A stretch of 64,000 nt of DNA, taken from assembly GCF_014633365.1 (NCBI RefSeq), contig NW_026267104.1, positions 2,852,001-2,916,000 on the forward strand, read 5' to 3'. The translations under genes and the position numbers were made by a program. The notes under the pieces were generated by a model, which had not been told where the DNA came from, ran no database searches, and saw nothing but the letters and a program-made list of their open reading frames with translations. The DNA is from Diospyros lotus (Eukaryota; Streptophyta; Magnoliopsida; Ericales; Ebenaceae). Below, one piece after another: positions 12,266-40,622 of this stretch. Within the stretch, counting starts at the first letter, position 1, and the number at the start of each line of letters is the position of its first letter.

Positions 12266-13360
12266 TCATGGAAGGCCTTGAAAGGTCTTGATATTTGAAC
12301 CTCTGTGGTTAACATCTTGCCCTTCAATACTAATCTGGAAACTGCATCTTCCTTCCTGATCCATCTGACTAGCTGTTTTGCAACTCCTCAAGAACGCACA
12401 GCTCACGATGGTATCGATGACAATGATGATCGAGTACAAGTAGGCGATGAAGATCCCTTCCAGAGCCGTGGAAGGACTCGAACTTCTAGCCGCGTAATAA
12501 GCTCTTACCACTCGGAACTGGAACAAGGCTTCAACTGCTGCAAGGGCCAGATTGATGGGAAGAGCCAGTGCCAGTGCTGTTGCTGTTCTTCCCCTGATCA
12601 GAATCCCGGCCTTGAGAAACGCAAGATAGCCACCCAATTTGTCCATCCCCGATGAGACGAGCGCCAAGTTGCAAACTATGAGGGCATTGGCAAGGACTAT
12701 GGAGTAGAGCACAGCGCCTGTGGCAGACAAGAAGAGGAGAGAGCCGGGGGAGGAGTAGCCGTAAGCCTGGAGGCAGTTGAAGGCAATAAACAACACAGAG
12801 AAGCATGCTGCATTTGCAGAGAGGATGATGAAGAAGTTGCAAACTTGGGTGAGAAGGATGTGATTGTAGGTGGAGATGAAAGAAGCAAAAGAAGGGAGAA
12901 CAGTCGGTTTGTGGCGACAGAGAGCCTGGATTATGGAGGCCTTGGCCAGGAGGAGGAAAGAGAGGGTGAAAGGGAGCACAAGAATGGAGGAAGTGATGGT
13001 TTGTGAGAGCTTGATGTTGAGAATGGAGAAGAATTCAGATGACGGCGGGAACCCGGCAGCCTGGAAGAGCGATCGAAGGCGATGGTAAACTGTTGGCAGA
13101 AGAGCTGAGAAGGGGAGAAGAGCTTGTGAGAGGAGGACTGCTGCTGAGAAGGGAAAGGCTAGGAGGGTTGGAACTGTGGTGAAATAGTGGTAATTCTGAA
13201 GGAAAGTGTGGATTGATCTTCTCAGTATCTTGCCTGTTCTCTCCATTGGGATTGATGGGTATTCTTCCATTGAGTGTAGAGATGAAGATGATATATGGGA
13301 ATCTCGCAAAAAAAATGGGCTGCTTATGAAAAGAGAAGAGGTACGTAGTATAGAAGACAT
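12266..13360 (-). CDS. Multi-pass membrane protein, plant family of unknown function
   Basis: Intronless frame of 364 residues. About six hydrophobic segments are visible near residues 62-85, 119-147, 172-197, 206-236, 257-280 and 301-324. A loop reads LKAGILIRGRTATALALALP and is followed by VEALFQFRVVRAYYA. I recall this arrangement from a plant family of uncharacterised transmembrane proteins, but no function or conserved catalytic motif is evident. The second methionine (residue 31, codon at 13268-13270) begins MEEYPSIPMERTGKILRRS and is a plausible true start, because the first 30 residues are serine-rich and low in complexity; the protein would then be 334 aa. The C-terminal 35 residues are polar. 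A (CT)n tract upstream at about 13395-13420 may lie in the 5' UTR. Confidence 0.8.
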   Translation of the reverse strand: MSSILRTSSLFISSPFFLRDSHISSSSLHSMEEYPSIPMERTGKILRRSIHTFLQNYHYFTTVPTLLAFPFSAAVLLSQALLPFSALLPTVYHRLRSLFQAAGFPPSSEFFSILNIKLSQTITSSILVLPFTLSFLLLAKASIIQALCRHKPTVLPSFASFISTYNHILLTQVCNFFIILSANAACFSVLFIAFNCLQAYGYSSPGSLLFLSATGAVLYSIVLANALIVCNLALVSSGMDKLGGYLAFLKAGILIRGRTATALALALPINLALAAVEALFQFRVVRAYYAARSSSPSTALEGIFIAYLYSIIIVIDTIVSCAFLRSCKTASQMDQEGRCSFQISIEGQDVNHRGSNIKTFQGLP

Positions 13361-14320
13361 TGATGTTTCCTCCGTTAATTTCTGATCATCTTCACCTCTC
13401 TCCCTCTCTCTCTCTCTGGTAGTTTGGACAGATCTAGGAAGTTGGCGTTTGAGGAAAATAGATTGGCCAACAACTAGAACTAACTACTGCAGATGTGGAG
13501 TTGTTTTAGCTTTGTTTTCGCCAATTTGCTTGTTTTTTTGGAAGGAGCTCTTGTTTCTTTGGAATCTCCAAACTCCTTTCTTAGTTGGCTTAAACTGGCT
13601 GGTATTCCAAAAAGGAAACATTTTTTTTTAGGTTAAAGTAAAAGCAACTATGTATTATATACAACTTCATATTCAATTTCATAACTTCCTAACCTTTTTA
13701 TTATTACGTTTAAGTTATGATTAATTGTGATAAAAAAATATTAAATATAAATATCAATCCTTGTAAAATAAGGAATCTTATTGATGATGCAATGGTTTTT
13801 TTTTTTTTTAACTTTTGAAGGTGACTTTGAATATACTCTTGCTGCAATCACCCCAATCGTTCTATCTATAATTGTTAACTCTTAGCCCTACCCCTTACAG
13901 AAGATCTAAGAAAGTGGGAACAGTGCATTTTCCCTGTGAAATTCTTTTCCTGTTTAAACAATGCCTGAAGCCACTCCTTTTTAGAACAAAAAGCAACTTG
14001 CTTCTGAAAATTTCTGTTGCTTCATATACAGCAAAAAGTGGACAGTTCTTAACTTGCAAGAAACATTAATCCTTTAATGTGGGAAATAATAATTATAGTA
14101 CCCACAACTCATAGATCATTAATTCTGATGAGATTATTCAGTCATTCAATCTTCCAAACAATAGCGTTTATATTAATAAGTGCATCTAATTTACATTACA
14201 CCCGAAATATAATAATAACATATTTTTATTGTCAAACAAATGAACTTAGAAGCAAAGAATAATAAACTATAATGGGTTGGTGCTATCATTTGACCTAAGA
14301 TTGAATAGATTAATTAGGTA

Positions 14321-14363
<43 letters not shown>

Positions 14364-15779
14364 GATATATATATATATGTATGTGCTTGTGTGTGTTGTT
14401 TGGGTTGGAAGGAACATAAGAGCAGGTCAATTGCATCTCTTGGTAATGGGTCGGTATATTTGGTGACTTTCTAACTACTTAATAATTCAAGTTCAACTAT
14501 AATTCTAAAGCAAGAATGAGAGGCTCAATCATTTAAAATCATATTTTCATAGAATTGCTTTAAACTTTTAATGATATATTTTAAAGTACACATAATTGTA
14601 TGCTTGTTAAATTGTTTTTTATTGACAATGCCAGGGACTAAGAGTTGTAGAGCAGTAGAGGGTTGGATTTTTGGGCTTTTTAGTAACGGGCCAAAGCCCA
14701 ATGTTCTTGCTGGTGTTTGATTTCATCTATTGGGTAGCCCAAATTCAACTGCAGAAACTATAATTAGACTGCTCTTGGGCTTAAGTCATTAGTGGCCCAG
14801 TAAACTGTGATGGTTGTCTAGTTGTCTTTGATAATTTCCATTGGAACCAGTCCACGAGATGTGTGGTTTTAATTGTAGTGATAAATACAAAAACTTAGCT
14901 AAATTTGTCGTAATAATATTATTTACTTTTATAGAAAGATAATTTTTATCTTGATTTAGATCTAATTCAGGTTTAAAATTGAACTAGATTTGATTAAAAT
15001 TTGAATTCGGCCCAAGACTGGATAAGTTTTGTCTGGTCTTTCATCCAATAATTTAAAAAAATTATGTTTAGTTTGGTATGGTCTTGATCCTAATTTTGGA
15101 TTAAAAATTGAATAAATTACTATATACATACGTATATATGTAACATTGGTTAGTAATATATATTGTGATATTGTTGTATGTATTCTCATATCTAGGGAAG
15201 AGCAAATGTTCGATTTTCAACCTAATTTTTGTTTTTAATTTTAATTTTGATCCAGATTGATTGAACAGCTGTACACATCCCAGCAGGTAAGGATTAATTA
15301 ACATTGACAAAATTACTAGTCAAAGAAAGATCATTTAAAGGGTTTAAGTTTTAGATAGTTGACTTTTTTGACACATAAAACCCCTCAAATGAATGAATAG
15401 TACTACCTATTATAGTTGACTTTTTGATACATAAAACCCCTGACCCTTGACCCTGTAATGATAACCCCTCAAAGTTTCTTGGACATGCAATTTTTTCAAC
15501 ACTTTCTATTTGTTTTCTATGAAAAAATAGATTTATGTGAAATTAAAAATAGGTTAGCTTTATGTATGAACAATAAATTGAATGAAAAGTGAGTATTATA
15601 GCAAATCTCGTATATGCTAATGTAATTATCCTTTAATTTTATTAGGTAAGATAATGAAAACATTTATTTTTTACTAAATTACTTAATTTAATTTGAGAAT
15701 AGCACATTAGAAATTAATATATTTTTTATATAAAAAAAATAAAAAACGGCGAAACCAAAACGGTCCAAACCGTTGGCGG
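13361..15779. other. Intergenic region between divergent genes
   Basis: AT-rich sequence between the minus-strand membrane-protein gene and the SnRK1 transcription unit. Nothing coding was recognised. It holds a compound microsatellite (14321-14378) and two copies of a TAGTTGACTTTTTGA...ACATAAAACCCCT unit at about 15355-15445. A GC-richer promoter-like stretch starts near 15745, just before the SnRK1 leader. Confidence 0.5.
14321..14378. repeat. Compound microsatellite (TC)n(AC)n(AT)n
   Basis: About 24 bp of TC repeat run into an AC repeat, GATATATATATATATG and then GT-rich sequence. Simple repeat only; the short ORF over it (14277-14474) is not credible. Confidence 0.9.
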
Positions 15780-17335
15780 ACAAAATGAGGAGGAATCTCC
15801 TGGGCCGGCAGTTTGGCTCCGCCCGCCCATTGTAAGCCGAACTGGCCGTCGTTCTATGCACATGGAGGAGGAGTCCAAGACACTTACGCTTCAGTTGCTC
15901 GACGATCACCAGGTCTCTCTCTCTCTCTCTCTCTATTTACACACACACACACACAAACACAAACACAAACACAAAAGTTCATCTGGTATGCAGCATTTGT
16001 ATGCACGTTGTTGGGATTCTGTATGGTTGTCTCAGATTGAGTGTTTCATCGGCTGTTCTTGAGTATCACTATGTGTTGTTTCGCCGTCTAGTAAATTTAG
16101 GGTTTCACAGAATTTTTGATCGTTTTAAGTGTTGGCCCTGTTGTTAATCTATGGCTCGGCTTGCTTCTGGTTTACAGCTTTGGGGAATTACGAAGGCGGT
16201 GATTACGGTTTCTAATTTGTTAAGTACGAGCGGGGTTGACCTCATTTATTTAGGGTTTTTCTTATTTTTATTTTTTTTTATAAAGGTCGTCATCAGACAC
16301 TACTTGAGCACACTTCCAGTGAAGGCCTCAATGAAATGACCGGTATAAGTTGGAAGCTATAGTTGTTCAACATTTCAAATACCTAGAAATATTTGTTTAG
16401 ATAATCTAGTGCCTTTTGGTGGAGACCGTGATTGAGTGTTCCTTTAGTCTTGCTATAAGATGGTTGGTTGACTTTAGCCAACAACTTCTTGTGGGAAGGG
16501 GATTCATTCTTACAATCAGATTTGTCTCAAAGAAAGATCAGAACATAGTCAATACATGATACATCCTCTCAGACAATAGGCCAATGTTTTTGAAAGCGTG
16601 AGGTGATGCCACTGGACTGAGCACCTAATCTCACTTATGGAAAGAGATAGGTGGCTGCAAGTAGTATAAAGGAGATCAATGAGTAGAAAAGAGATGACAG
16701 CTACCACTTTTTAAAAAAAAAACTTTGTACTTTTTTGGTGGTTTGAGTGTTAGGATTTTCTACTTTATATGAAGATCTTTATAGAAAGAATTAGTGAATT
16801 CTGCAGCCACTGATATAGAACACGACAGAATGCACCGAGTGCATCTGCTGAGGAGGGAGTTTTACATTTTTGCCCTCTTCTCTTTCTTTTTTAAAAGACT
16901 CAGTTTGGCTTGTGGGAGGGAATACTCCATTAGCAAGCTGCTGGTTCAAATCTAACAACAAGTGTTTTGTTAGTTTTTTTCTTAGAATAATGAGCCATTT
17001 TTCATCTATTAACCAAGGAAGCACATAGCACGTGGAAGTGAAGCTTATTTTGCTTTCAGGGGGAAACGACATGTAAAAAAGAACTCCAAGAAAACATATG
17101 GATGTTAGCTATTGGAGAAGCAAGCTGGAAAAAAACAAAAGTTGAGAATTACATGGTTAACAGAGAGATATAAGAAAACAAAGTTCTTCTGTTAAGTAGT
17201 GAATGCATTTATCCATATATTAAAAATAGGAGTCCATTATTACTATCCCAATCTTCTGCGACAATCTTTTGTTTTTGCCCTTATATATTTATTTAAATTC
17301 CATCTGGATCCCACATCCCTTCTCTCTCCTTCTCC

Positions 17336-17367
<32 letters not shown>

Positions 17368-18168
17368 TATGTTGGCAATATAATCACTTTTTTAGATGGA
17401 CCCATTATCTGTTCATGTATTCACCTGTATATGCATGAAGATAGATTTTTTTTCCTTAGATATCAATAACTAAGACATGGTTCCACTGTGCCTCTAAAGT
17501 AGCATATAGTATTTGCTCCCCGTAATACTTCCACACAAAAAAAAAAAAAAAAATCCAACTGAGGCAGCAATGGCTCATCCAGCTGTCTCCCAATCATCAT
17601 CACCCATCACAAGTGTACCATCCCAAGTTAGGGTTGGTTGCATGACATTGATAATGTCATTTGATTTCTCAAAGTCACTTCGACAATACAAATCCATGTA
17701 AAAGAATAATGTGGCAAAATTTTACCCTGGGTGTCCTTCCTGACACAACCCTCTTGCGAGGGAATGATGAGATAATGTTCCAATACCATTCGTTTTCATG
17801 TGAAGAAGTTATATGAGATGACAGTGAATGAAAATAATTGATATGGTTGTGTTCCACCACATAAATGATATTGTGAAACCGATCTATACAATATAGAAAG
17901 CTAACTCCTAATATGGTGCAAAAATTCTCGATAAACCCACAAGGCACCTAAAGTGAAATATCGCATCTGTCTTCATTCCTGATTACACCTCCTTGTAGCA
18001 AAAAAAGATAACACCTCCATGTAAACTAAATTATCCTAGTGAGCAATCAAGTTCTTGGACCAGCACAAATCAGCAAGTGATGAATTTGATATAAGTTTTC
18101 CTTTTCAGATCAATATCTACCTGATATGCCTATTCATAAATTCTTTGCTCTTCTTTCATGACAGTAAT
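15780..18168 (+). promoter_or_regulatory. Putative SnRK1 5' leader with intron(s)
   Basis: A GC-richer stretch at 15745-15915 looks like a transcription start region in an otherwise AT-rich area. It contains ATGCACATGG at 15856 and an open frame of 19 codons that ends at a CAG|GTCTCT donor-like site (15912/15913), followed by (TC)n and (AC)n repeats. The SnRK1 start codon (18169) is preceded by an acceptor-like ACAG at 18161-18164. If these two sites are joined, the 19-codon frame ends in TAA one base before the SnRK1 ATG. Other leader exons (for instance near 16285-16340) are possible. The whole arrangement is inference without transcript evidence. Confidence 0.4.
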
Positions 18169-35737
<17,569 letters not shown>

Positions 35738-36504
35738 AGGCCTTGGCATAACGGACCGGAACTTTGTTGTTTGTTTATAAGTATCTTTTTTGCAGAGTTT
35801 TGACCGTCCCCTTTGCCCTTGTAGTAGTTCGAATAATGACCAAGTTAACTTGCTCTTATTACTTGAGCATTATTACAGGTTGATGTTTGAGTTGTAGAGC
35901 TAGTGCCCAAGCGGCAGGTCTCTGTTGTTTGAAATAGATCCTGTGTAATTGTTGGAATCATCCAAATTAGCCAATGTTTATAGTTAACTATTTAATTCTA
36001 TAAGTTTATAGTTAAGTAGCTTCTTGGTTTGTCTTCTTCTATTTCAGGTTGTTGTCCTAATCTCACTGGCCTTTATATATCTTACAGGTCTAAGCATCAA
36101 TTTTCCAAGTTAAATATTTTCTAATGAAAATATTAAATTTAGTGTTTGTTTTATGTGACAGATTAAGGTTATAGTCTTTGCTTAATGTGACAAAGGTTAC
36201 GTCTTGTCTTGTTGCTTAAATGAGAGAGAGCAAAATGTTTACCAATAAATAGCGAACAAAGTATGTTGCAGTTGCGTGAGATAACAGAAGCATAATGGAT
36301 ACTTCTGAGAATATAGCAAAGTTTAATCCACAAACTCCAAGAAAAAAACTTTAAAATAACAAAGGCAAACAACAAGGTTAGTTCTGCACAAAAACAGTGT
36401 GTACGAACAACTTGATGCAGAAAGAAAAGACAATACAGGTAAAGATATTTGCTTCCAACCTTCTTGGCATAAAGTCTCCCCGAAAATACTTGAAATTGAG
36501 TCCC
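35738..36504. other. Tail-to-tail intergenic region, SnRK1 / receptor kinase
   Basis: 767 bp separate the stop codons of the convergent SnRK1 (+) and receptor kinase (-) genes and should hold both 3' UTRs. No coding sequence or repeat was recognised. Confidence 0.5.
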
Positions 36505-39132
36505 TTACCTTCCCTGAAAATCTGGAGAAAATAGGGGAGATCCAACTACAGCTCCTGAATCATCACTGATGTCAATGGTCAGCTCTACTTTACTCTCTTT
36601 TCTGCCTGATGGGTTCAAGACAACGAACTCATCTTCTTCACTGCCATCTTCAGTAGGATCAAACTTTGAGGATGCATCTTGAAGCTGCAAAGCAAACTCC
36701 AAGTTCCACGACACATCTCCCATGGACGGCCTATCAACGCCATAATCTGCCAAACACTTCTCTGCGGTCTCCACATACTTCATCAGAGCTTGTGGGCTAA
36801 TGCTACCCACAAGATGGGGATCAATGATCTTCTCAATTGAGCCCTTCCTGTGTTGGTTCTTTGCCCATTCTGCCAAATTCACCTGTTCTCTGGGCAATGC
36901 TGGATCCAACGCAGGCCTTGCACACAGCATCTCGAAAAGGACTACTCCAAAAGAGTAAACATCGGATTTCTCTGTGAGTTGCTGCCTCCTGAAATACTCG
37001 GGATCAAGGTACCCGAAACTTCCCTTCACAGCTGTGCTAACATGGGTTTGTTCCAGTGTTGGTGCAGCTTTGGACAAGCCAAAGTCAGAAACTTTCGCGA
37101 CAAAATTCTCATCCAGGAGGATGTTTGTGGTCTTGACATCGCGGTGGATTATACCCTGTGCTGCACCAGAGTGGAGATAATGCAGACCGCGGGCTGCGCC
37201 TATGCAAATTTCAAGCCTTTGTCTCCAGGGCAATGGAGGCAGGTACTTGGAGCCGTAGAGATGGTCGCGAAGAGGACCATTTGCCATGTATTCATACACA
37301 AGGATCATCTCTGATTGTTCATCGCAGTAACCTATCAATGAAACAAGATGGCGATGGCGTAGCTTGGAAAGCATCTGTATCTCTGTCTGGAACTCATTAA
37401 TCCCTTGTGCTGAACTGGGGTTCCCTCTCTTTATGGCAAGCTTTGTTCCATCTTCCAGCTCTCCAATGTACACTTTTCCAAACCCTCCAACACCAATCAC
37501 TGCTGCATCATCAAAGTTCCTTGTCGCTTCTCGCAGCTCAGTTAGAGTGAAGAACTGGCCTAACCCAATCCCGGATGACATAAAACTTGAGTGGCTGCTC
37601 TTGCTCTTGCAGGACAAGAAACTGCATTGGCTGGCATTGAGAGGAAGCAGCCATGATGAGAAGCTACGCTGCTTGTGGTTCCATCCTTGAGGTCTCCTTC
37701 GCCGCCTAGCCGTGCCAATCAAAATCACCACTATTATTGTTACCATCATTGCTAAAGCTACAGTTGCAGCTATTTCTATTGAACCAGGCCCAGAATGGGA
37801 TTCCTGGTCTGCTCTACTGGAAGAGAATAACCCATCTAAGCTTCCAGCCATGTTGCTCATCTTCATCACCTCCAAGCCATTGAGAATAGCATTTGGGAGG
37901 CTTGACTGAACATTAGAAGCAGGGCCAACCTGAATGATTAAGGAGCTATTGGAGATGGTGGACGCATTGACCAGAAAATCTTGGTAGTAAGGCACTGCAA
38001 GGCCAGAAGTCAGGGTTGAGAGATCAAGACTGGACTCTCCCACCATCCCATTGACATAGATATTGAAGTAGAGTTCATTGAGGCCTTGGCTCACAATGTC
38101 ACAGAAGTGCATCCTGATCAAGTAAGAGAAGGTTGGATCAACAGCCATGACCCAGGTGAGATTGAAGTTTGTGTTGGCTACACCGGGATCAGCCATCTCC
38201 TCAGCTGTGGCGTACACCCAATTTGGAGCAATCAAAGGCGTGACACCGCCCTCTGGGTACCTGACAACGTCAGGAGCCAGAGACACATTCTTAGCCCCTT
38301 GTGGGAATTTCATGAACTGGGTGTCAGGAAGCCAAGTCCTTCCCAATGTATCATTTCTAGGAGTGATCATTGGCCCTCCCACATTGAACCGATAGGATAC
38401 TTCAAGAGCGTAGCCTGACAAGCCACTGATATCCCCAACTGGGAAAATTGAAGATGCTGAATCAGAGATCAGATCATCGGGAGCAGAGACAAGCTCGAAG
38501 GCATTTATGAACGCGAATGAGTGTTTCATTGGAGAGAACTTGAGGGAGAAGCTGTCCAAAGTGATGTTGATGAGGTACTCTTTGAACACCAATGCAGTGT
38601 TGTCCTGCACTGAAAAGTCATGCAATAGAACTGTAGTATCAGTGGTTACAGTGAACACAGCACTTGTTAGATTATATGCAGGATGTGGAAGTGGGTAGAA
38701 GTAGAGGCGCAGCCAATGGCGGCCGGGTTTGAAGATGAGAAGCCTGTACATTGATTCGTCTTCAAAAATCCTTGCAGTGAGGTATAGAGGAAGAGATGAA
38801 GAAGAAGAAGAGGAGGAGGAGGAGGAGGAGACAGTTTTAGGAAGGGAGCCAACAGAAGTTAATATGTTTTCACCGGTGGACAGGAAAGAAGATGACTGGG
38901 GGTCGGACTTGAAACTACGGCCGTCGTCGAGCAGGGTGGTATCCGGGGAGCCGCAGTTGATGAGATAGTTATCGGGTGGGATGAATGTTGAGCCATGCCT
39001 TTGAGCGATGCAGGGGATTCCCGTGTTGAAGAAGATGAAACAAAGGAAAAGGAGGTAAAAATGGTGGTGGAGGAGAGGAGGGCTGGAGAACCCATATCTG
39101 TCACCATCTTCCATTTGCGCTGCTCTCGTCAA
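36505..39132 (-). CDS. CrRLK1L receptor-like kinase, ERULUS/CAP1 type
   Basis: Intronless, 875 aa. N-terminal hydrophobic signal segment (about 24-44), then a malectin-like extracellular region (about 55-435) with [42 protein letters not shown] and [12 protein letters not shown]. Transmembrane segment about 453-475, then basic residues. Kinase: GVGGFGKVY (547-555), K568, HRDVKTTN from 663, DFG 683-685, and [11 protein letters not shown] activation segment. The extracellular sequence is closest, from memory, to Arabidopsis At5g61350 (ERULUS/CAP1), a tip-growth and calcium-related CrRLK1L kinase. The lack of introns fits the family. Oddity: a run of 12 serines (102-113) encoded by trinucleotide repeats in the first malectin domain. 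Met7 (39112-39114) is an alternative start. Confidence 0.93.
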   Translation of the reverse strand: MTRAAQMEDGDRYGFSSPPLLHHHFYLLFLCFIFFNTGIPCIAQRHGSTFIPPDNYLINCGSPDTTLLDDGRSFKSDPQSSSFLSTGENILTSVGSLPKTVSSSSSSSSSSSSLPLYLTARIFEDESMYRLLIFKPGRHWLRLYFYPLPHPAYNLTSAVFTVTTDTTVLLHDFSVQDNTALVFKEYLINITLDSFSLKFSPMKHSFAFINAFELVSAPDDLISDSASSIFPVGDISGLSGYALEVSYRFNVGGPMITPRNDTLGRTWLPDTQFMKFPQGAKNVSLAPDVVRYPEGGVTPLIAPNWVYATAEEMADPGVANTNFNLTWVMAVDPTFSYLIRMHFCDIVSQGLNELYFNIYVNGMVGESSLDLSTLTSGLAVPYYQDFLVNASTISNSSLIIQVGPASNVQSSLPNAILNGLEVMKMSNMAGSLDGLFSSSRADQESHSGPGSIEIAATVALAMMVTIIVVILIGTARRRRRPQGWNHKQRSFSSWLLPLNASQCSFLSCKSKSSHSSFMSSGIGLGQFFTLTELREATRNFDDAAVIGVGGFGKVYIGELEDGTKLAIKRGNPSSAQGINEFQTEIQMLSKLRHRHLVSLIGYCDEQSEMILVYEYMANGPLRDHLYGSKYLPPLPWRQRLEICIGAARGLHYLHSGAAQGIIHRDVKTTNILLDENFVAKVSDFGLSKAAPTLEQTHVSTAVKGSFGYLDPEYFRRQQLTEKSDVYSFGVVLFEMLCARPALDPALPREQVNLAEWAKNQHRKGSIEKIIDPHLVGSISPQALMKYVETAEKCLADYGVDRPSMGDVSWNLEFALQLQDASSKFDPTEDGSEEDEFVVLNPSGRKESKVELTIDISDDSGAVVGSPLFSPDFQGR

Positions 39133-40622
39133 CCGTTAACGGTGGTGCTGAGCCGGGTTCCGCGGTGGAGATGGTGGTGGAGCAGACATTATGGCAAAGG
39201 CAAGTCCTCCATGGAAGGGAGCACTTTTGCAAAGATAATGGCGTTTTTGAAGCTTTGATGAGGAGAAAGTTATGGGGAAGAGATTGTTGGGGGCATGTAA
39301 GAGGAGAACGTGCAACCCTGTATGGGAGGCCTTTGTACTCTCTCTCACACACACACAAGAAGACTTTGACTTTCTTTTTGGGTAATAAGAAAGATTACTT
39401 ATAAGAAATTCAATTCCGACCATGAGAAAGAGTGATCTGTATGGGTAATGTAATCCAGCTAAGTTTTTCTCAACAAAATTGAACCAAAATAAATATTAAA
39501 ATGATATGATGATAATAGTTTCATAGTTATAAGCCATTGTGATAAATTTTCTAATAGTTGAAAATTTTATTCGCATAGTATCAAAAACATAAATTTAGAC
39601 TGAATATAGATAAAATGATTTGACTTCTTTGTATATACTTGTAAAAAAAAGTAAAAAAATAGTTATAACAAATCGTGATTCTATAAAACATACGATGATA
39701 TATATTTTATGATATGTATAAAAATTATAAAAAAGATAACATAAAAATGTTATTTCTTGATAAATTGAAATCAAAATCGTGTTCTTAACTGTAAGGGGAA
39801 GTCCGTGACACCTACTTACTAGTGCTATGTTAATTTAAAGTTAAGAACTTTTACCTTAATCATTTATGACACAAGATTGATATCTTATGGCTTAAAAAAA
39901 GAATTAACTATAATTGAAATAACTTTTAATACGACCAATTATATAACTTCAATTATTTTATCTATTTTTATATTTTTTATCAAATCATTACATCTTATGC
40001 TTAAATAGTTTGATTAAAACAACTAAATAAATAAAAAATATTAAACAAGCTATTAGACACTAAAAAAAAAATCGTTACATTTTTGTCATGTTTAATAAGA
40101 GTGTCTAAATACATGATGCTTCGACTACGCAAATATGAAAAAGAAGTCGTTTGTTTACAACCTCCCTCTTGCGCAATTCTTCTTCTTTTTTGTGTTTTTC
40201 AAGAGATTATTTTTCTAAATGAATTCTTTACCTCTTAGTCACCTTCATATCATATCTAATGATTCAAGTAGAATAAATAAATAAACAAAATACAACAAAA
40301 TAGAAAACAAATGAGCTATTAGGCACTTAGGAAGAAAGGAATGAATTGAGTAGATAAAATCTGATACAAATATGACAATCCAAAAAAAAGAAAAAAAAAA
40401 ATTATCTGATACAAAGATAAAGAAGATTGCATATAGGCAGTGCTACATACAAAGGAATGTGATTGTCATACTAATTCAACTTTTGAGGTCAATCTCCCTT
40501 CCTATAGTACAAAAAATGAGGACCCACAATTTTCATCTTGTGGATCAAAGAATATAATATTGAACAGCTTGTGAATGAAAATAACCATATATCTAATAAA
40601 TTTTCAGTGATACAGTTTGCTG
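39133..40622. other. Intergenic, AT-rich
   Basis: Receptor-kinase upstream region, then AT-rich sequence up to the 3' end of the LONRF-like gene. A (CT)n(CA)n tract at 39340-39357 probably lies in the receptor-kinase 5' UTR or promoter. No gene was recognised. Confidence 0.45.

Noticed and set aside
12305..12655. Plus-strand frames over the multi-pass membrane gene
   Set aside because: Shadow frames opposite a long hydrophobic-segment protein; no domain of their own.
16151..16339. 62-aa frame between the putative leader exon and SnRK1
   Set aside because: Ends in a T-rich hydrophobic stretch from intron-like sequence and shows no recognisable domain. It may contain a leader exon, but not a protein gene.
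18055..18168. In-frame upstream methionine extending SnRK1 by 38 residues
   Set aside because: The extension is hydrophobic and unlike any SnRK1 N-terminus. An acceptor-like ACAG directly precedes the chosen ATG, and MDRPQGRDSSGDM fits the family start.
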